A DNA stretch of 21,481 nucleotides from an uncultured Eubacteriales bacterium (GCA_900540545.1 UQGJ01000041.1:1-21481); one strand, 5' to 3'; positions 12,275 to 19,295 are shown, numbered from the stretch's first letter. Numbers and translations: made by a program. Notes: generated by a model from the letters alone, not told the origin.

Positions 12275-12595
12275 GGGCGGCCGCAAGGGCCGCCCCTACG
12301 GGGGCGGTGCGGTTGGCGCGCCGGGTCGTCGCGCCCCACATGGATGAGAGACCAGCCTTGCCGGGTACTGCCAGGGTAGGCGCGCTGGGCCAGCGCATGG
12401 GGGTGAACGATTGCGGGGTAGGCCGTAACGGCCGGGGCGGGGGCGGAAGGGCAGACTGGTTTGCTCTAGCCGGTTTCAACTGCCGGGCTTCGTTGGCGCC
12501 GCCCCTCGCTCCTTTTTCTTTGGGCCCCCAACCCGTTTCTTTTTCCCGCCGTGAGGGAAAAAGAAATGGGCTGGGCCCCCGGAGGGGGACACTCC
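12275..12595 (+). repeat. Long composite intergenic repeat, copy A (321 bp)
   Basis: Modules in order: a GGGCGGCC/GGCCGCCC hairpin (12275-12295); GGCGCGCCGGGTCG; a core containing CCAGCCTTGCCGGGTACTGC, GGCCGTAACGGCC, GGCAGACT and CTAGCCGGTTTC; GTTGGCGCCGC; a 16-bp polypyrimidine/polypurine hairpin (12532-12547 with 12555-12570); and GCCCCCGGAGGGGGAC. The same modules in the same order and orientation form 16291-16652. There is no ORF with a ribosome site, so it is noncoding. The strong stems suggest either a non-autonomous mobile repeat or a structured RNA. Confidence 0.85.
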
Positions 12596-12605
12596 AAACC
12601 AAATC

Positions 12606-12674
12606 GTCCCGCCCTGTGGGCGAAATTATCAATTATCCATTGTCAATTTTCAATTATCAATTTATTCTTAATTA
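12606..12674 (+). repeat. R3 repeat: GC hairpin plus 7-bp-periodic AT tract (copy 2)
   Basis: GTCCCGCCCTGTGGGCGAAA followed by heptads TTATCAA, TTATCCA, TTGTCAA, TTTTCAA, TTATCAA. It ends a few bases before the psuG ribosome site. Confidence 0.8.
12640..12668 (+). promoter_or_regulatory. Candidate psuG promoter formed within the R3 repeat
   Basis: -35 TTGTCA (12640-12645), 17-base spacer, -10 TATTCT (12663-12668), giving a start near 12675 and a 5' UTR of about 16 bases. The -35 and spacer consist of R3 heptads, so the repeat seems to supply the promoter. Confidence 0.5.
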
Positions 12675-12690
12675 TTTGGAGGTCAAAATC

Positions 12691-13611
12691 ATGTCTATGA
12701 ACCAGTATCTTGACATCGCGCCCGAGGTGGCGGAGGCGCTCAAGGGCGGGAAGCCTGTGGTGGCGCTGGAGTCTACCATTATCTCCCACGGGATGCCCTA
12801 TCCGCAGAATGTGGAGACCGCGCTGAAGGTGGAGGCCATCATCCGGGAGAACGGGGCCGTGCCGGCCACCATCGCCATTCTGGGCGGGCGGCTGAAGGCG
12901 GGGCTGTCCCACGAGGAAATCGAATATCTGGGCAAGAAGGGGCTGGCGGTGACCAAGGCCAGCCGCCGGGACCTGCCGGTCCTCTGCGCCCGGGGGGAGG
13001 ACGGGGCCACCACCGTGACCACCACCATGATGATTGCCCACATGGCGGGCATCGCCATCTTCGCCACCGGCGGCATCGGCGGGGTCCACCGGGGGGCCGA
13101 GACCACCATGGACATCTCCGCCGACCTGGAGGAACTGGGCCAGACGCCGGTGATGGTGGTCTGCGCGGGGGCCAAGTCCATTCTGGACCTGGGGCTGACG
13201 CTGGAGTACCTGGAGACCCACGGGGTGCCCGTCATCGGGTACGGCACCAAGGAGCTGCCCGCCTTCTACACCCGGAAGAGCGGCTTTTCCGTGGACTATG
13301 AAATCGACACGCCGGAGGAGCTGGCGGCGGCCTTCCACGCCCAGCGGGCGCTGGGGCTGAAGGGCGGGATGCTGGTGACCAACCCCATCCCGGAGGAGTT
13401 CTCCATGGACCCGGCGGTCATCGGGGCGGCCATCGACAAGGCCGTGGCGGACGCCAAGGCCCAGGGCATCCACGGCAAGGAGACCACCCCCTTCCTGCTG
13501 GCCGCCATCAAGGACATCACCGGCGGCGACAGCCTCCACTCCAACATCGAGCTGGTGTTCAACAACGCACGGCTGGCCGCCAAGACCGCCGCGGCGCTTG
13601 CCAAGCTGTAA
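12691..13611 (+). CDS. psuG: Pseudouridine-5'-phosphate glycosidase
   Basis: Cleaves pseudouridine 5'-phosphate to uracil and ribose 5-phosphate (reversibly) during breakdown of modified RNA nucleosides. The 306 residues match the family length. Conserved blocks are KPVVALESTIISHGMPYPQN (20-39), TIAILGGRLKAGLS, GATTVTTTMMIAHMAGI, FATGGIGGVHRGAE, CAGAKSILDLGLTLEYLET and the C-terminal GGDSLHSNIELVFNNARLA. The ATG at 12691 follows GGAGGT by 7 bases; a second in-frame ATG lies 6 bases on. The usual partner psuK (pseudouridine kinase) is not next to it: the flanks are repeats and a small membrane-protein gene. It would need a kinase encoded elsewhere, or phosphorylated substrate from RNA turnover. 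Confidence 0.95.
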   Translation: MSMNQYLDIAPEVAEALKGGKPVVALESTIISHGMPYPQNVETALKVEAIIRENGAVPATIAILGGRLKAGLSHEEIEYLGKKGLAVTKASRRDLPVLCARGEDGATTVTTTMMIAHMAGIAIFATGGIGGVHRGAETTMDISADLEELGQTPVMVVCAGAKSILDLGLTLEYLETHGVPVIGYGTKELPAFYTRKSGFSVDYEIDTPEELAAAFHAQRALGLKGGMLVTNPIPEEFSMDPAVIGAAIDKAVADAKAQGIHGKETTPFLLAAIKDITGGDSLHSNIELVFNNARLAAKTAAALAKL

Positions 13612-13626
13612 ACCTTATGATACAAT
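13598..13626 (+). promoter_or_regulatory. Promoter of the 90-aa membrane-protein gene, inside the psuG 3' end
   Basis: -35 TTGCCA (13598-13603, in the last psuG codons), 17-base spacer, -10 TACAAT (13621-13626). It implies expression independent of psuG. Confidence 0.7.
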
Positions 13627-13656
13627 ACCTTCCGCAGTGAAACGGAGGGACGGCGT

Positions 13657-13929
13657 ATGGCGCGAAAAAAAGAGGGGAAGGACCCCAACAAGGTCTACAA
13701 CCCCTACTTCGGCAAGTTCGAGGACGAGTCCCACATGGCGGAGAAGCCGTTTCTCACCTGGATTTTTGTCATTCCCGGCCTGATTATCGGCGGGGTTTTG
13801 GGCTTCAAGGTGGAGAATTTGATTCTGGGGCTGATTTTCGGGGCCATTATGGGCATCGCCATCGGCTCTCTCATCGACAAGTGGTGGGAGGGGCGGAAGG
13901 AAAAGAAGCGGGAAAAAGACGAAACATAA
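13657..13929 (+). CDS. Small two-helix membrane protein, 90 aa
   Basis: Unrecognised beyond its topology. A polar N-terminus with an NPYFGKFEDESH motif (15-26) precedes two Gly-rich transmembrane segments at about 33-50 and 53-73. The second contains a small-residue zipper (GLIFGAIMGIAIGSLIDKWW), which suggests helix packing or oligomers. The tail (77-90) is highly charged. GGAGGG lies 7 bases before the ATG. The gene has its own promoter and an excellent terminator directly at its stop codon, so it is a genuine monocistronic gene. Confidence 0.82.
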   Translation: MARKKEGKDPNKVYNPYFGKFEDESHMAEKPFLTWIFVIPGLIIGGVLGFKVENLILGLIFGAIMGIAIGSLIDKWWEGRKEKKREKDET

Positions 13930-13968
13930 AAAAGCAGGCCGGACCACGGGTGGTCCGGCCTGCTTTTT
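13929..13968. terminator. Bidirectional intrinsic terminator
   Basis: Arms 13929-13947 and 13950-13968 (core GCAGGCCGGACCAC/GTGGTCCGGCCTGC) with A and T tails. It serves the 90-aa gene (plus) and the convergent unknown gene (minus), whose stop is 16 bases away. Confidence 0.93.
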
Positions 13969-13984
13969 CTTCTATACTCCACGT

Positions 13985-14812
13985 TTAATACGCATACATG
14001 TAGTCCCACAAATCCGCGTCGGCGGCGGGGAGGATCGTATCCTGGCCGCTCCCGCGCTTGTCGCGGCCCGCCGCGGACACATAAAACACTTCCAGGCGGT
14101 CCCATTCCATAGAGTCCGGGTGAAAGGCGAGTTTCACGACGGCAGAAATGGGGTTGTCGTACAGGCCCTCTGTCTGCCCAATCACGGTATAAAGGACCGT
14201 ATCAGGCTCCACGGAAGCCGGTTCCAGGACCAGGCCGCCCCATCTGCCGACGCTGTCCGCCTCCCCCTCTATCACCTCGATATGGCTCCACCCGTTTCGT
14301 TCCAGCTCCTCCTTTACGTCCCGCAGCGGCTGGGCTGTCTGGCGGACGGCCTCTAGGGCGTCGAACAGGGGCTGGGGAGATAGGGCGCGCTGGCCGGAGG
14401 TGGTCTGGACCAGGCCGGGGGAGGTTTCGGTGGGAAGGTAGACGGCGATGCTCACGGAGCCGCCTTCGGCGGGGGGCCGGGGGGTGAGGTGGTAATAGGG
14501 CCCGGCGCCGTCCCGGCCGTCGCTCTCGAAGAGGGTCCGGCGAAACCACATGCTGTTCAGGAGTTCCAGCAGCTCCCGCTCCTGCCGGCCGCTGACGGCG
14601 ACGATGCCGTTGTCGTCCAGCACGCCGAGCTGGGCGGCGTCCAGGGAGAGGCGGAAGGGGAGAAAATACAGGATCAGGAGGACCAGCATCCCGGCGCACA
14701 CGGCGCACCAGCCTGCCAGCAGCCTGCCCCGGCGGCGCTCCCACAGGAGCCGGACCACCATGGCGGCGCTCAACAACAGCAGGGCGATGACGGCTAACAT
14801 CAGAAATTGCAT
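13985..14812 (-). CDS. Hypothetical membrane-anchored protein, 275 aa
   Basis: Not recognised. The ATG at 14812 is chosen over upstream starts because a GGGAGGGTC ribosome site precedes it and the protein then begins directly with a hydrophobic helix (MQFLMLAVIALLLLSA). A second helix lies at about 31-52, with basic residues between, so the roughly 220-residue remainder is probably outside the membrane. That part is acidic, with no repeats or Cys motifs; segments such as YHLTPRPPAEGGSVSIAVYL and GGLVLEPASVEPDTVLYTVI suggest a mixed alpha/beta domain. It converges on the 90-aa gene and shares its terminator; upstream are two repeats. No function is proposed. Confidence 0.78.
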   Translation of the reverse strand: MQFLMLAVIALLLLSAAMVVRLLWERRRGRLLAGWCAVCAGMLVLLILYFLPFRLSLDAAQLGVLDDNGIVAVSGRQERELLELLNSMWFRRTLFESDGRDGAGPYYHLTPRPPAEGGSVSIAVYLPTETSPGLVQTTSGQRALSPQPLFDALEAVRQTAQPLRDVKEELERNGWSHIEVIEGEADSVGRWGGLVLEPASVEPDTVLYTVIGQTEGLYDNPISAVVKLAFHPDSMEWDRLEVFYVSAAGRDKRGSGQDTILPAADADLWDYMYAY

Positions 14813-14930
14813 CGGTATGACCCTCCCCTTTGAACGAGACTGTTTTGACAACTCCATGATAAGGGACGGCGGTGGAAAAAGCAAGGGGGGTCCCCGCTTG
14901 TACGCCCCCTCATCCGCCCCAGTGCGCGGC

Positions 14931-14987
14931 GGCGTTCCCCTCATCCGGCGCGGGCGCGGCCCGCGCCACCTTCCCCCAGGGGAAGGC
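14931..14987. repeat. R4 intergenic repeat (copy 2)
   Basis: GGCGTTCCCCTCATC, then a 9-bp hairpin (GGCGCGGGC 14947-14955 / GCCCGCGCC 14959-14967), then CACCTTCCCCCAGGGGAAGGC. The outer parts match 8734-8789 while the inner stem is different but still paired. Confidence 0.8.
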
Positions 14988-14997
14988 GGGGGACGGG

Positions 14998-15041
14998 GAT
15001 GCGGATTGCCGCGCCAGCCTGCGGGCTGGTTCGCAATGACA
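14998..15041 (-). repeat. R1 intergenic repeat (copy 3)
   Basis: ATGCGGATTGCC to TCGCAATGACA enclosing a CCAGCC/GGCTGG stem. Compared with copies 1 and 2, both sides of the stem changed while pairing is kept. Confidence 0.85.
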
Positions 15042-15062
15042 GGGACGGGGCGGGACGGAGGG

Positions 15063-16217
15063 TCACTTGCTCAGGACGAAGAGGTTGGTGTCGGTGGTGA
15101 AGTTGTTGGCGCTGTACAGGACCAGGACGTCGTCGATTTGATTGTCGGCGATGTACTGGGTCAGGGGGGTCTTGTTATAGCGGGGGTCGAAGAGGTGTAT
15201 CTCGCTGAAATGGGGGGTCAGGAAGGGGGCCAGGGAGTCGGTGTAGGAGTCCCGGACGATGAGGAGCTTGGGGGCGTCGGTGTGCTCGGTTTTGAGGACG
15301 GCCAGGGACTGGTTGCCCCCCAGGAAGAAGGAATATTTGTCCTTCTCCCCCAGCTTGGACCAGTCGTAAAGGACCCCCGCCTCCGGGGCGGGGCCCCGCC
15401 AGGACTCCACGGTGACGCCGGTTTCGGGGACGTAGACGTCGATGGAGTCCGGGGGCATCCAGCGGACGCCGGAGGAGGAGTAGGTGGTGCCGTTGAAGTC
15501 GGCGGAGACGGTGGTCTTTTCGTACTGGTCCAGGGGGACGGGGGTGAGGCCCATGGCCCGGGCGATGGCCTCGTAGCCGTAGTAGGCCCCCAGGCTGGTC
15601 CAGTGGTGGTCCAGGCGGTAGTAGATGTCCTCCGCGGCGTGGTCGGACAGGCTGGTCGTTATGTCAACCCAGTTGGCCTGAGTGGAGGCCGCGGCGTCGG
15701 CGATGAGGGCGGCCTCGTCGGCGTTGGGTGCGCCGTCCGGCAGGCGGTCGGACCAGAGGGAGACCTTGCCGGGAATCAGGCCGAAGTAGACGGGGTTATC
15801 CACATTGTCCACAAGTTTGTTCACATAATTCAGATTATTTGTCACCCTCTGCTCATCGGGGCGGTCGAAGCGGGGAATCAGGGTGTCCTGGGCGCAGAGG
15901 TAGACGCCGTTGTTCTCCCGCTTACCCAGGGCGAATTCGCTGCCCGCCTTGGCGGCGATCCAGCCGTCCCGGCCGGGGAACTGGTCGGTGACGTAGGTCT
16001 CGAACTCCCCCATGAGCTTGCCGGTGAAGAAGTCGCCGCTGTCCCGGATGGGCCAGGACAGGGTGAAGTCGTCGGGGACCGGGACGGGGACCTGGGACAG
16101 GTAGCGGTTCTCCTGGGGGGAGAAGTCCCGGTCCGGGAGGGCGATTTGGAGGACCAGGAAGCCGCCGATGAAAGCGCAGAACAGGGCGGTGAGGAAGATG
16201 GCGTATTTTTTGGTCAT
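15063..16217 (-). CDS. DHHW-motif protein (AlgX/SGNH-like, envelope)
   Basis: A 384-residue envelope protein with an N-terminal membrane anchor or uncleaved signal (MTKKYAIFLTALFCAFIGGF, helix about 5-27). ENRYLSQVP (36-44) and an NGVYLCAQDTL segment (103-113) are typical of DHHW/AlgX-like proteins. The name-giving RLDHHWTSLG lies at 201-210, and LIVRDSYTDSLAPFL near 327-341 resembles the Ser-containing block of SGNH-type O-acetyltransferase partners. Such proteins normally work with a membrane-bound O-acyltransferase (MBOAT) to acetylate exported polysaccharide. No MBOAT gene is next to it here, with repeats on both sides, so the partner is elsewhere or the role differs. AAGGAGGT precedes the ATG. 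Confidence 0.88.
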   Translation of the reverse strand: MTKKYAIFLTALFCAFIGGFLVLQIALPDRDFSPQENRYLSQVPVPVPDDFTLSWPIRDSGDFFTGKLMGEFETYVTDQFPGRDGWIAAKAGSEFALGKRENNGVYLCAQDTLIPRFDRPDEQRVTNNLNYVNKLVDNVDNPVYFGLIPGKVSLWSDRLPDGAPNADEAALIADAAASTQANWVDITTSLSDHAAEDIYYRLDHHWTSLGAYYGYEAIARAMGLTPVPLDQYEKTTVSADFNGTTYSSSGVRWMPPDSIDVYVPETGVTVESWRGPAPEAGVLYDWSKLGEKDKYSFFLGGNQSLAVLKTEHTDAPKLLIVRDSYTDSLAPFLTPHFSEIHLFDPRYNKTPLTQYIADNQIDDVLVLYSANNFTTDTNLFVLSK

Positions 16218-16230
16218 GGGGACCTCCTTG

Positions 16231-16273
16231 GGGAATTGAGAATTGATAATTTCGCCTGCGGGCGGGACGGGGA
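16231..16273 (-). repeat. R3 repeat (copy 3, inverted)
   Basis: Reverse complement reads CCCGTCCCGCCCGCAGGCGA followed by TTATCAA and TTCTCAA heptads. It lies 14 bases upstream of the DHHW gene start on the minus strand, directly before the ribosome site, so it forms the gene's 5' leader. Confidence 0.75.
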
Positions 16274-16290
16274 TAGGACGGGAGATGCGC

Positions 16291-16652
16291 GGGCGGCCAC
16301 AGGCCGCCCCTACAAGGCGGGTGCGTTTGGCGCGCCGGGTCGCACTCCAGAGTGGCTTCTCTTGCCCCTTTGGGGCAATTCACCTTCTCGCGCCCCACAT
16401 TTCGTTCACCCACCAGCCTTGCCGGGTACTGCCATGCTAGGCGCGGTGCGCCAGCGCATAGGGGGTGGACGAGTGCGGGATAGGCCGTAATGGCCGGGGC
16501 AGAAGCGGAAAGGCAGACTTGTTATCTCTAGCCGGTTTCGATTTCCAATGTCTCGTTGGCGCCGCTCTTGGGTCCAGGGGCCGCAGGCCCTGGTTGTTTC
16601 TTCCCAGGGTTCTTTTCAAGAAAAGACCCCTGCCCCCGGAGGGGGACGCTCC
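16291..16652 (+). repeat. Long composite intergenic repeat, copy B (362 bp)
   Basis: Same modules and order as 12275-12595: GGGCGGCC/GGCCGCCC hairpin (16291-16309), GGCGCGCCGGGTCG, the core with CCAGCCTTGCCGGGTACTGC and GGCCGTAATGGCC, GTTGGCGCCGC, a polypyrimidine/polypurine hairpin (16611-16617 with 16620-16626) and GCCCCCGGAGGGGGAC. It differs by about 44 extra bases near 16343-16386, holding their own CACTCCAGAGTG and TTGCCCCTTTGGGGCAA palindromes, and by an extra CCAGGG...CCCTGG stem at 16574-16593. It fills nearly the whole 448-base gap between the DHHW and U32 genes; no gene lies in it. Confidence 0.85.
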
Positions 16653-16665
16653 ATCCCCTGCTGCC

Positions 16666-17880
16666 TTACGCGGGCGACAGGTCCACCCTTCGGCGGAGAA
16701 GGGACAGGGGGGGCGCGGGGTGGGGGAGGTGCATTTTGAACTTCATTTCCGGCTTTTTGGGTTCAGTGAGGGTATTCCCGTCCAGGTCCTCCATCATGGG
16801 GGCGGGGAACACGGTGGGGGCCATGCCGGGGCCCACCAGCTCCACCTCCATGCCGGCGGAGAACTTGTTGCGCAGGGAGAGGACGGCGTTTCCCGCCCCG
16901 TCACAGGACTCCACCACGGCGCACACCTGGTAATCCCGGAGGTAGCGGGCGTCGCCGGTGTACTGGCCCGGCTGGCCGTACCAGAAGCCGGTGGAGTAGG
17001 GGCGGTGGGACACCTTGTCCAGCTCGGCCCGCCAGATGGGGTCCAGGGGCTGCCCGGCCAGAGCGGCGTCCACGGCGTGGCGGTAGGCCCCGGTGACCAC
17101 GGCGGCGTAGTAGGCGGACTTGGCCCGGCCCTCGATTTTCAGGCTGTCCAGGCCCGCCTCCACCAGCTCCGGGATGTGGTCGATCATGCACATGTCCCGG
17201 GAGTTCATGATGTAGGTCTCCCCGTGGTCCTCGTAGACGGGGAAATACTCGCCGGGGCGCTTTTCCTCCACCAGGGCGTACTGGTAGCGGCAGGGCTGGG
17301 CGCACATGCCCCGCTGGGCGTCCCGGCCCGTCATGTAGTTGGACAGCAGGCACCGGCCGGAGTAGCTCACGCACATGGCACCGTGGACGAAGGCTTCGAT
17401 TTCCAGGTCCTTGGGGGTCTTAGCACGCATCTCCCGGACCTCGTCCAGGCTCAGCTCCCGGGCCAGAATGACCCGGCTGGCCCCCAGGTCGTGCCAGGCC
17501 CGGGCCACCTCGTAGTTGGTGACCCCCGCCTGGGTGGAGACGTGGAGTTTGGCGCGGGGGGCGTACTTCTGGGCCAGGCGGAACACCCCCAGGTCTGCCA
17601 GGATGATGGCGTCCACCCCTAGGGCGTCCACGTATTCCAACCACTGGGGCAGGCACTCCACTTCGCCGTTGCGGGGCATGGTGTTGCAGGTGACGTGGAC
17701 CTTGACCCCGTGGGCGCGGCAGAGGGCCACGGCGGCGGGCAGGCTGTCGGCGTCGAAGTTTCCGGCGAAGGCCCGCATCCCGAAGTCGCCGCCCGCCAGA
17801 TAGACGGCATCGGCCCCGTAGGCCACGGCCATTTGCAGCCGCTCCGGGTCCCCGGCGGGGGCGAGGAGTTCGATGGGCAT
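16666..17880 (-). CDS. U32-family protein (TrhP/YrrO-like, tRNA hydroxylation type)
   Basis: A 404-residue cytoplasmic protein of the 'peptidase U32' family. Characterised relatives such as TrhP take part in 5-hydroxyuridine formation at tRNA wobble position 34 rather than proteolysis. The N-terminal barrel begins IELLAPAGDPERLQMAVAYG (3-22). The family signature EAFVHGAMCVSYSGRCLLSN (162-181) and MCAQPCRYQY supply four cysteines (C170, C177, C193, C197) expected to hold an Fe-S cluster. The start follows TTAGGAGG. It lies downstream of mltG in the same orientation, as in many Firmicutes, but without the trmR-type methyltransferase gene often found between them. Paired R1 repeats separate the two. 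Protease function cannot be excluded from sequence, but is unlikely. Confidence 0.9.
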   Translation of the reverse strand: MPIELLAPAGDPERLQMAVAYGADAVYLAGGDFGMRAFAGNFDADSLPAAVALCRAHGVKVHVTCNTMPRNGEVECLPQWLEYVDALGVDAIILADLGVFRLAQKYAPRAKLHVSTQAGVTNYEVARAWHDLGASRVILARELSLDEVREMRAKTPKDLEIEAFVHGAMCVSYSGRCLLSNYMTGRDAQRGMCAQPCRYQYALVEEKRPGEYFPVYEDHGETYIMNSRDMCMIDHIPELVEAGLDSLKIEGRAKSAYYAAVVTGAYRHAVDAALAGQPLDPIWRAELDKVSHRPYSTGFWYGQPGQYTGDARYLRDYQVCAVVESCDGAGNAVLSLRNKFSAGMEVELVGPGMAPTVFPAPMMEDLDGNTLTEPKKPEMKFKMHLPHPAPPLSLLRRRVDLSPA

Positions 17881-17906
17881 GGTGATTCCTCCTAAGCATC
17901 AAAAAG

Positions 17907-18023
17907 GACGGGGGATGCGGATTGCCACACCAGCCTGAGGGCTGGTTCGCAATGACATGCCGTTTTACGCGCGTCATTGCGAGGCAGTCCGCAGACTGCC
18001 TCGGCAATCCGTATTCCCCCGTC
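17907..18023. repeat. Head-to-head R1 repeats (copies 4 and 5) forming a long inverted repeat
   Basis: Copy 4 (17915-17957, minus orientation) and copy 5 (17973-18011, plus orientation) face each other, and the flanking GACGGGGGATGCGGATTGCC is matched by GGCAATCCGTATTCCCCCGTC at the other side. The pair fills the gap between the mltG stop and the U32 gene start. Inner stems are CCAGCC/GGCTGG and AGGCAGTC/GACTGCCT. It could form one large cruciform or hairpin in the mRNA. Confidence 0.85.
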
Positions 18024-18025
18024 TT

Positions 18026-19138
18026 TTATCCGTTGGCCTTGGCGGCCTGCTGCTGGGCGATGAAGTCCAGCTGGCCCTGGTGGGTCTTGAAGAAGTGGTG
18101 GACCCCGTCGTTGCCCAGGACGTAGTAGTAATAGCCCGTGCTCTCCGGGTTCATGGCGGCGTTGATAGCGCTCATGCCGGGGTTGGAGATGGGTCCGGGG
18201 GGCAGGCCCTGGTTGGTGTAGGTGTTATAGGGGGTGTCGGCGGTATAGTCGGCCTGGGTGATGGTCCGGCCCAGGGCGTAGACCAGGGTGGCGTCCACCT
18301 GCAGCAGGCCCACCGTCTCGGCGCCGGGGTTGGTCAGACGGTTATAGATGACCGAGGAGATGGTGGTCTGGTCGGTGCCGTCGGTCTCCTTCTCGATCAT
18401 GGAGGCGATGGTGACGATGTCAAAGACGGAATAGCCGTTGTCCGCGGCCTTCTGGCGCATCTGGTCGGTGAACTTCCGGTCGAAGTTCACCAGCATCTTG
18501 TTCAGCACGGTCTTGGGGTCCTCGCCCAGGTAGAACTCATAGGTGTCCGGGAAGAGGAAGCCCTCCAGTCGGTTGGCCTTCCCCAGGGGGATGTCCTGGA
18601 GGAAGGAGAAGGCGTAGTCGTGGTTGGCGGCCATATCGGACAGCTTGGCCACGGTGGAGACCCCCTCCTCTTCCAGGCGCTGGAAAATCTGCTCCACGGT
18701 GAAGCCCTCGGGGATGGTGACCTTCACGGTCAGGCGGCTGGCCGACTTGGTTCCCAGGTTGGTGACGATGGCCCGGTAGTCCATGTCGGTGTTCAGCTCA
18801 TAGGTGCCGGGGGCCACCTTGTCCGCCGCGTGGGAGAAGGAGGCGTACAGGTTGAACACCAGCTTGAACTCGATGATCCCGTTCTCCTTCAGGTCGTCCA
18901 CCACCTGGCCGAAGGTCTCGCCGTCGGTGATGGTGATGATGGCGCTGTGGTCGGCCTTGTTGAGGGCCAGCACGTCGTTGGCGGCGATCCAGCCCACGGT
19001 GGCCAGCAGGGCCGACACGCCGATGATAAAGGCCACATACAGCAGGGTGCCGCCCGCCCGGCCCCGGCGGCGCTTCTTCTTCCGGGGCGTTCTGGGCCGC
19101 TGGTCGGCGCCGCCGGTGGGTTCTCTGCGTTCTTCCAT
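18026..19138 (-). CDS. mltG: Endolytic murein transglycosylase MltG
   Basis: A membrane-bound lytic transglycosylase that cuts nascent peptidoglycan glycan strands. The 370 residues show a polar, Arg/Lys-rich cytoplasmic tail (1-29), one transmembrane helix (about 31-53), a LysM-like segment (about 65-135: ITDGETFGQVVDDLKENGII) and the YceG catalytic domain. The catalytic Glu is E249 in VTIASMIEKETDGTDQ, and GFLFPDTYEFYLG (193-205), YNRL and NTYTNQGLPPGPISNPGMSA are conserved family blocks. The start at 19138 is chosen over longer forms because AGGAG precedes it and the upstream extension has no conserved character. A candidate promoter is TTGGTT-18-TACTAT at 19205-19234. Confidence 0.94.
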   Translation of the reverse strand: MEERREPTGGADQRPRTPRKKKRRRGRAGGTLLYVAFIIGVSALLATVGWIAANDVLALNKADHSAIITITDGETFGQVVDDLKENGIIEFKLVFNLYASFSHAADKVAPGTYELNTDMDYRAIVTNLGTKSASRLTVKVTIPEGFTVEQIFQRLEEEGVSTVAKLSDMAANHDYAFSFLQDIPLGKANRLEGFLFPDTYEFYLGEDPKTVLNKMLVNFDRKFTDQMRQKAADNGYSVFDIVTIASMIEKETDGTDQTTISSVIYNRLTNPGAETVGLLQVDATLVYALGRTITQADYTADTPYNTYTNQGLPPGPISNPGMSAINAAMNPESTGYYYYVLGNDGVHHFFKTHQGQLDFIAQQQAAKANG

Positions 19139-19204
19139 GCTCGTACTCCTATCCTTTTGAAAAAAATCCGCTCCCCCTGGGGGAACCACTGGACCGTCCC
19201 ACAC

Positions 19205-19234
19205 ATAGTATGGGCCAGTTGGAGGGAAAACCAA
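19205..19234 (-). promoter_or_regulatory. Candidate mltG promoter
   Basis: Minus strand: -35 TTGGTT (19229-19234), 18-base spacer, -10 TACTAT (19205-19210). The divergent intergenic region also holds a GGCCCC/GGGGCC hairpin at 19237-19253 that would lie in the leader of the Cys-rich gene. No convincing plus-strand promoter was found. Confidence 0.4.
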
Positions 19235-19295
19235 ACGGCCCCACACCGGGGCCGGGCGCTCCCTTCAAACAAATTAGAAGAGGTGAATTCATTCT

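Noticed and set aside
12065..12632. Minus- and plus-strand open frames inside the repeat block
   Set aside because: They run through R1, R3 and the composite repeat, lack ribosome sites, and the second composite copy does not keep the frame.
14550..16490. A 646-codon plus-strand open frame opposite the unknown membrane protein and the DHHW gene
   Set aside because: Antisense of real genes and of repeats, with no ribosome site and shadow-frame composition.
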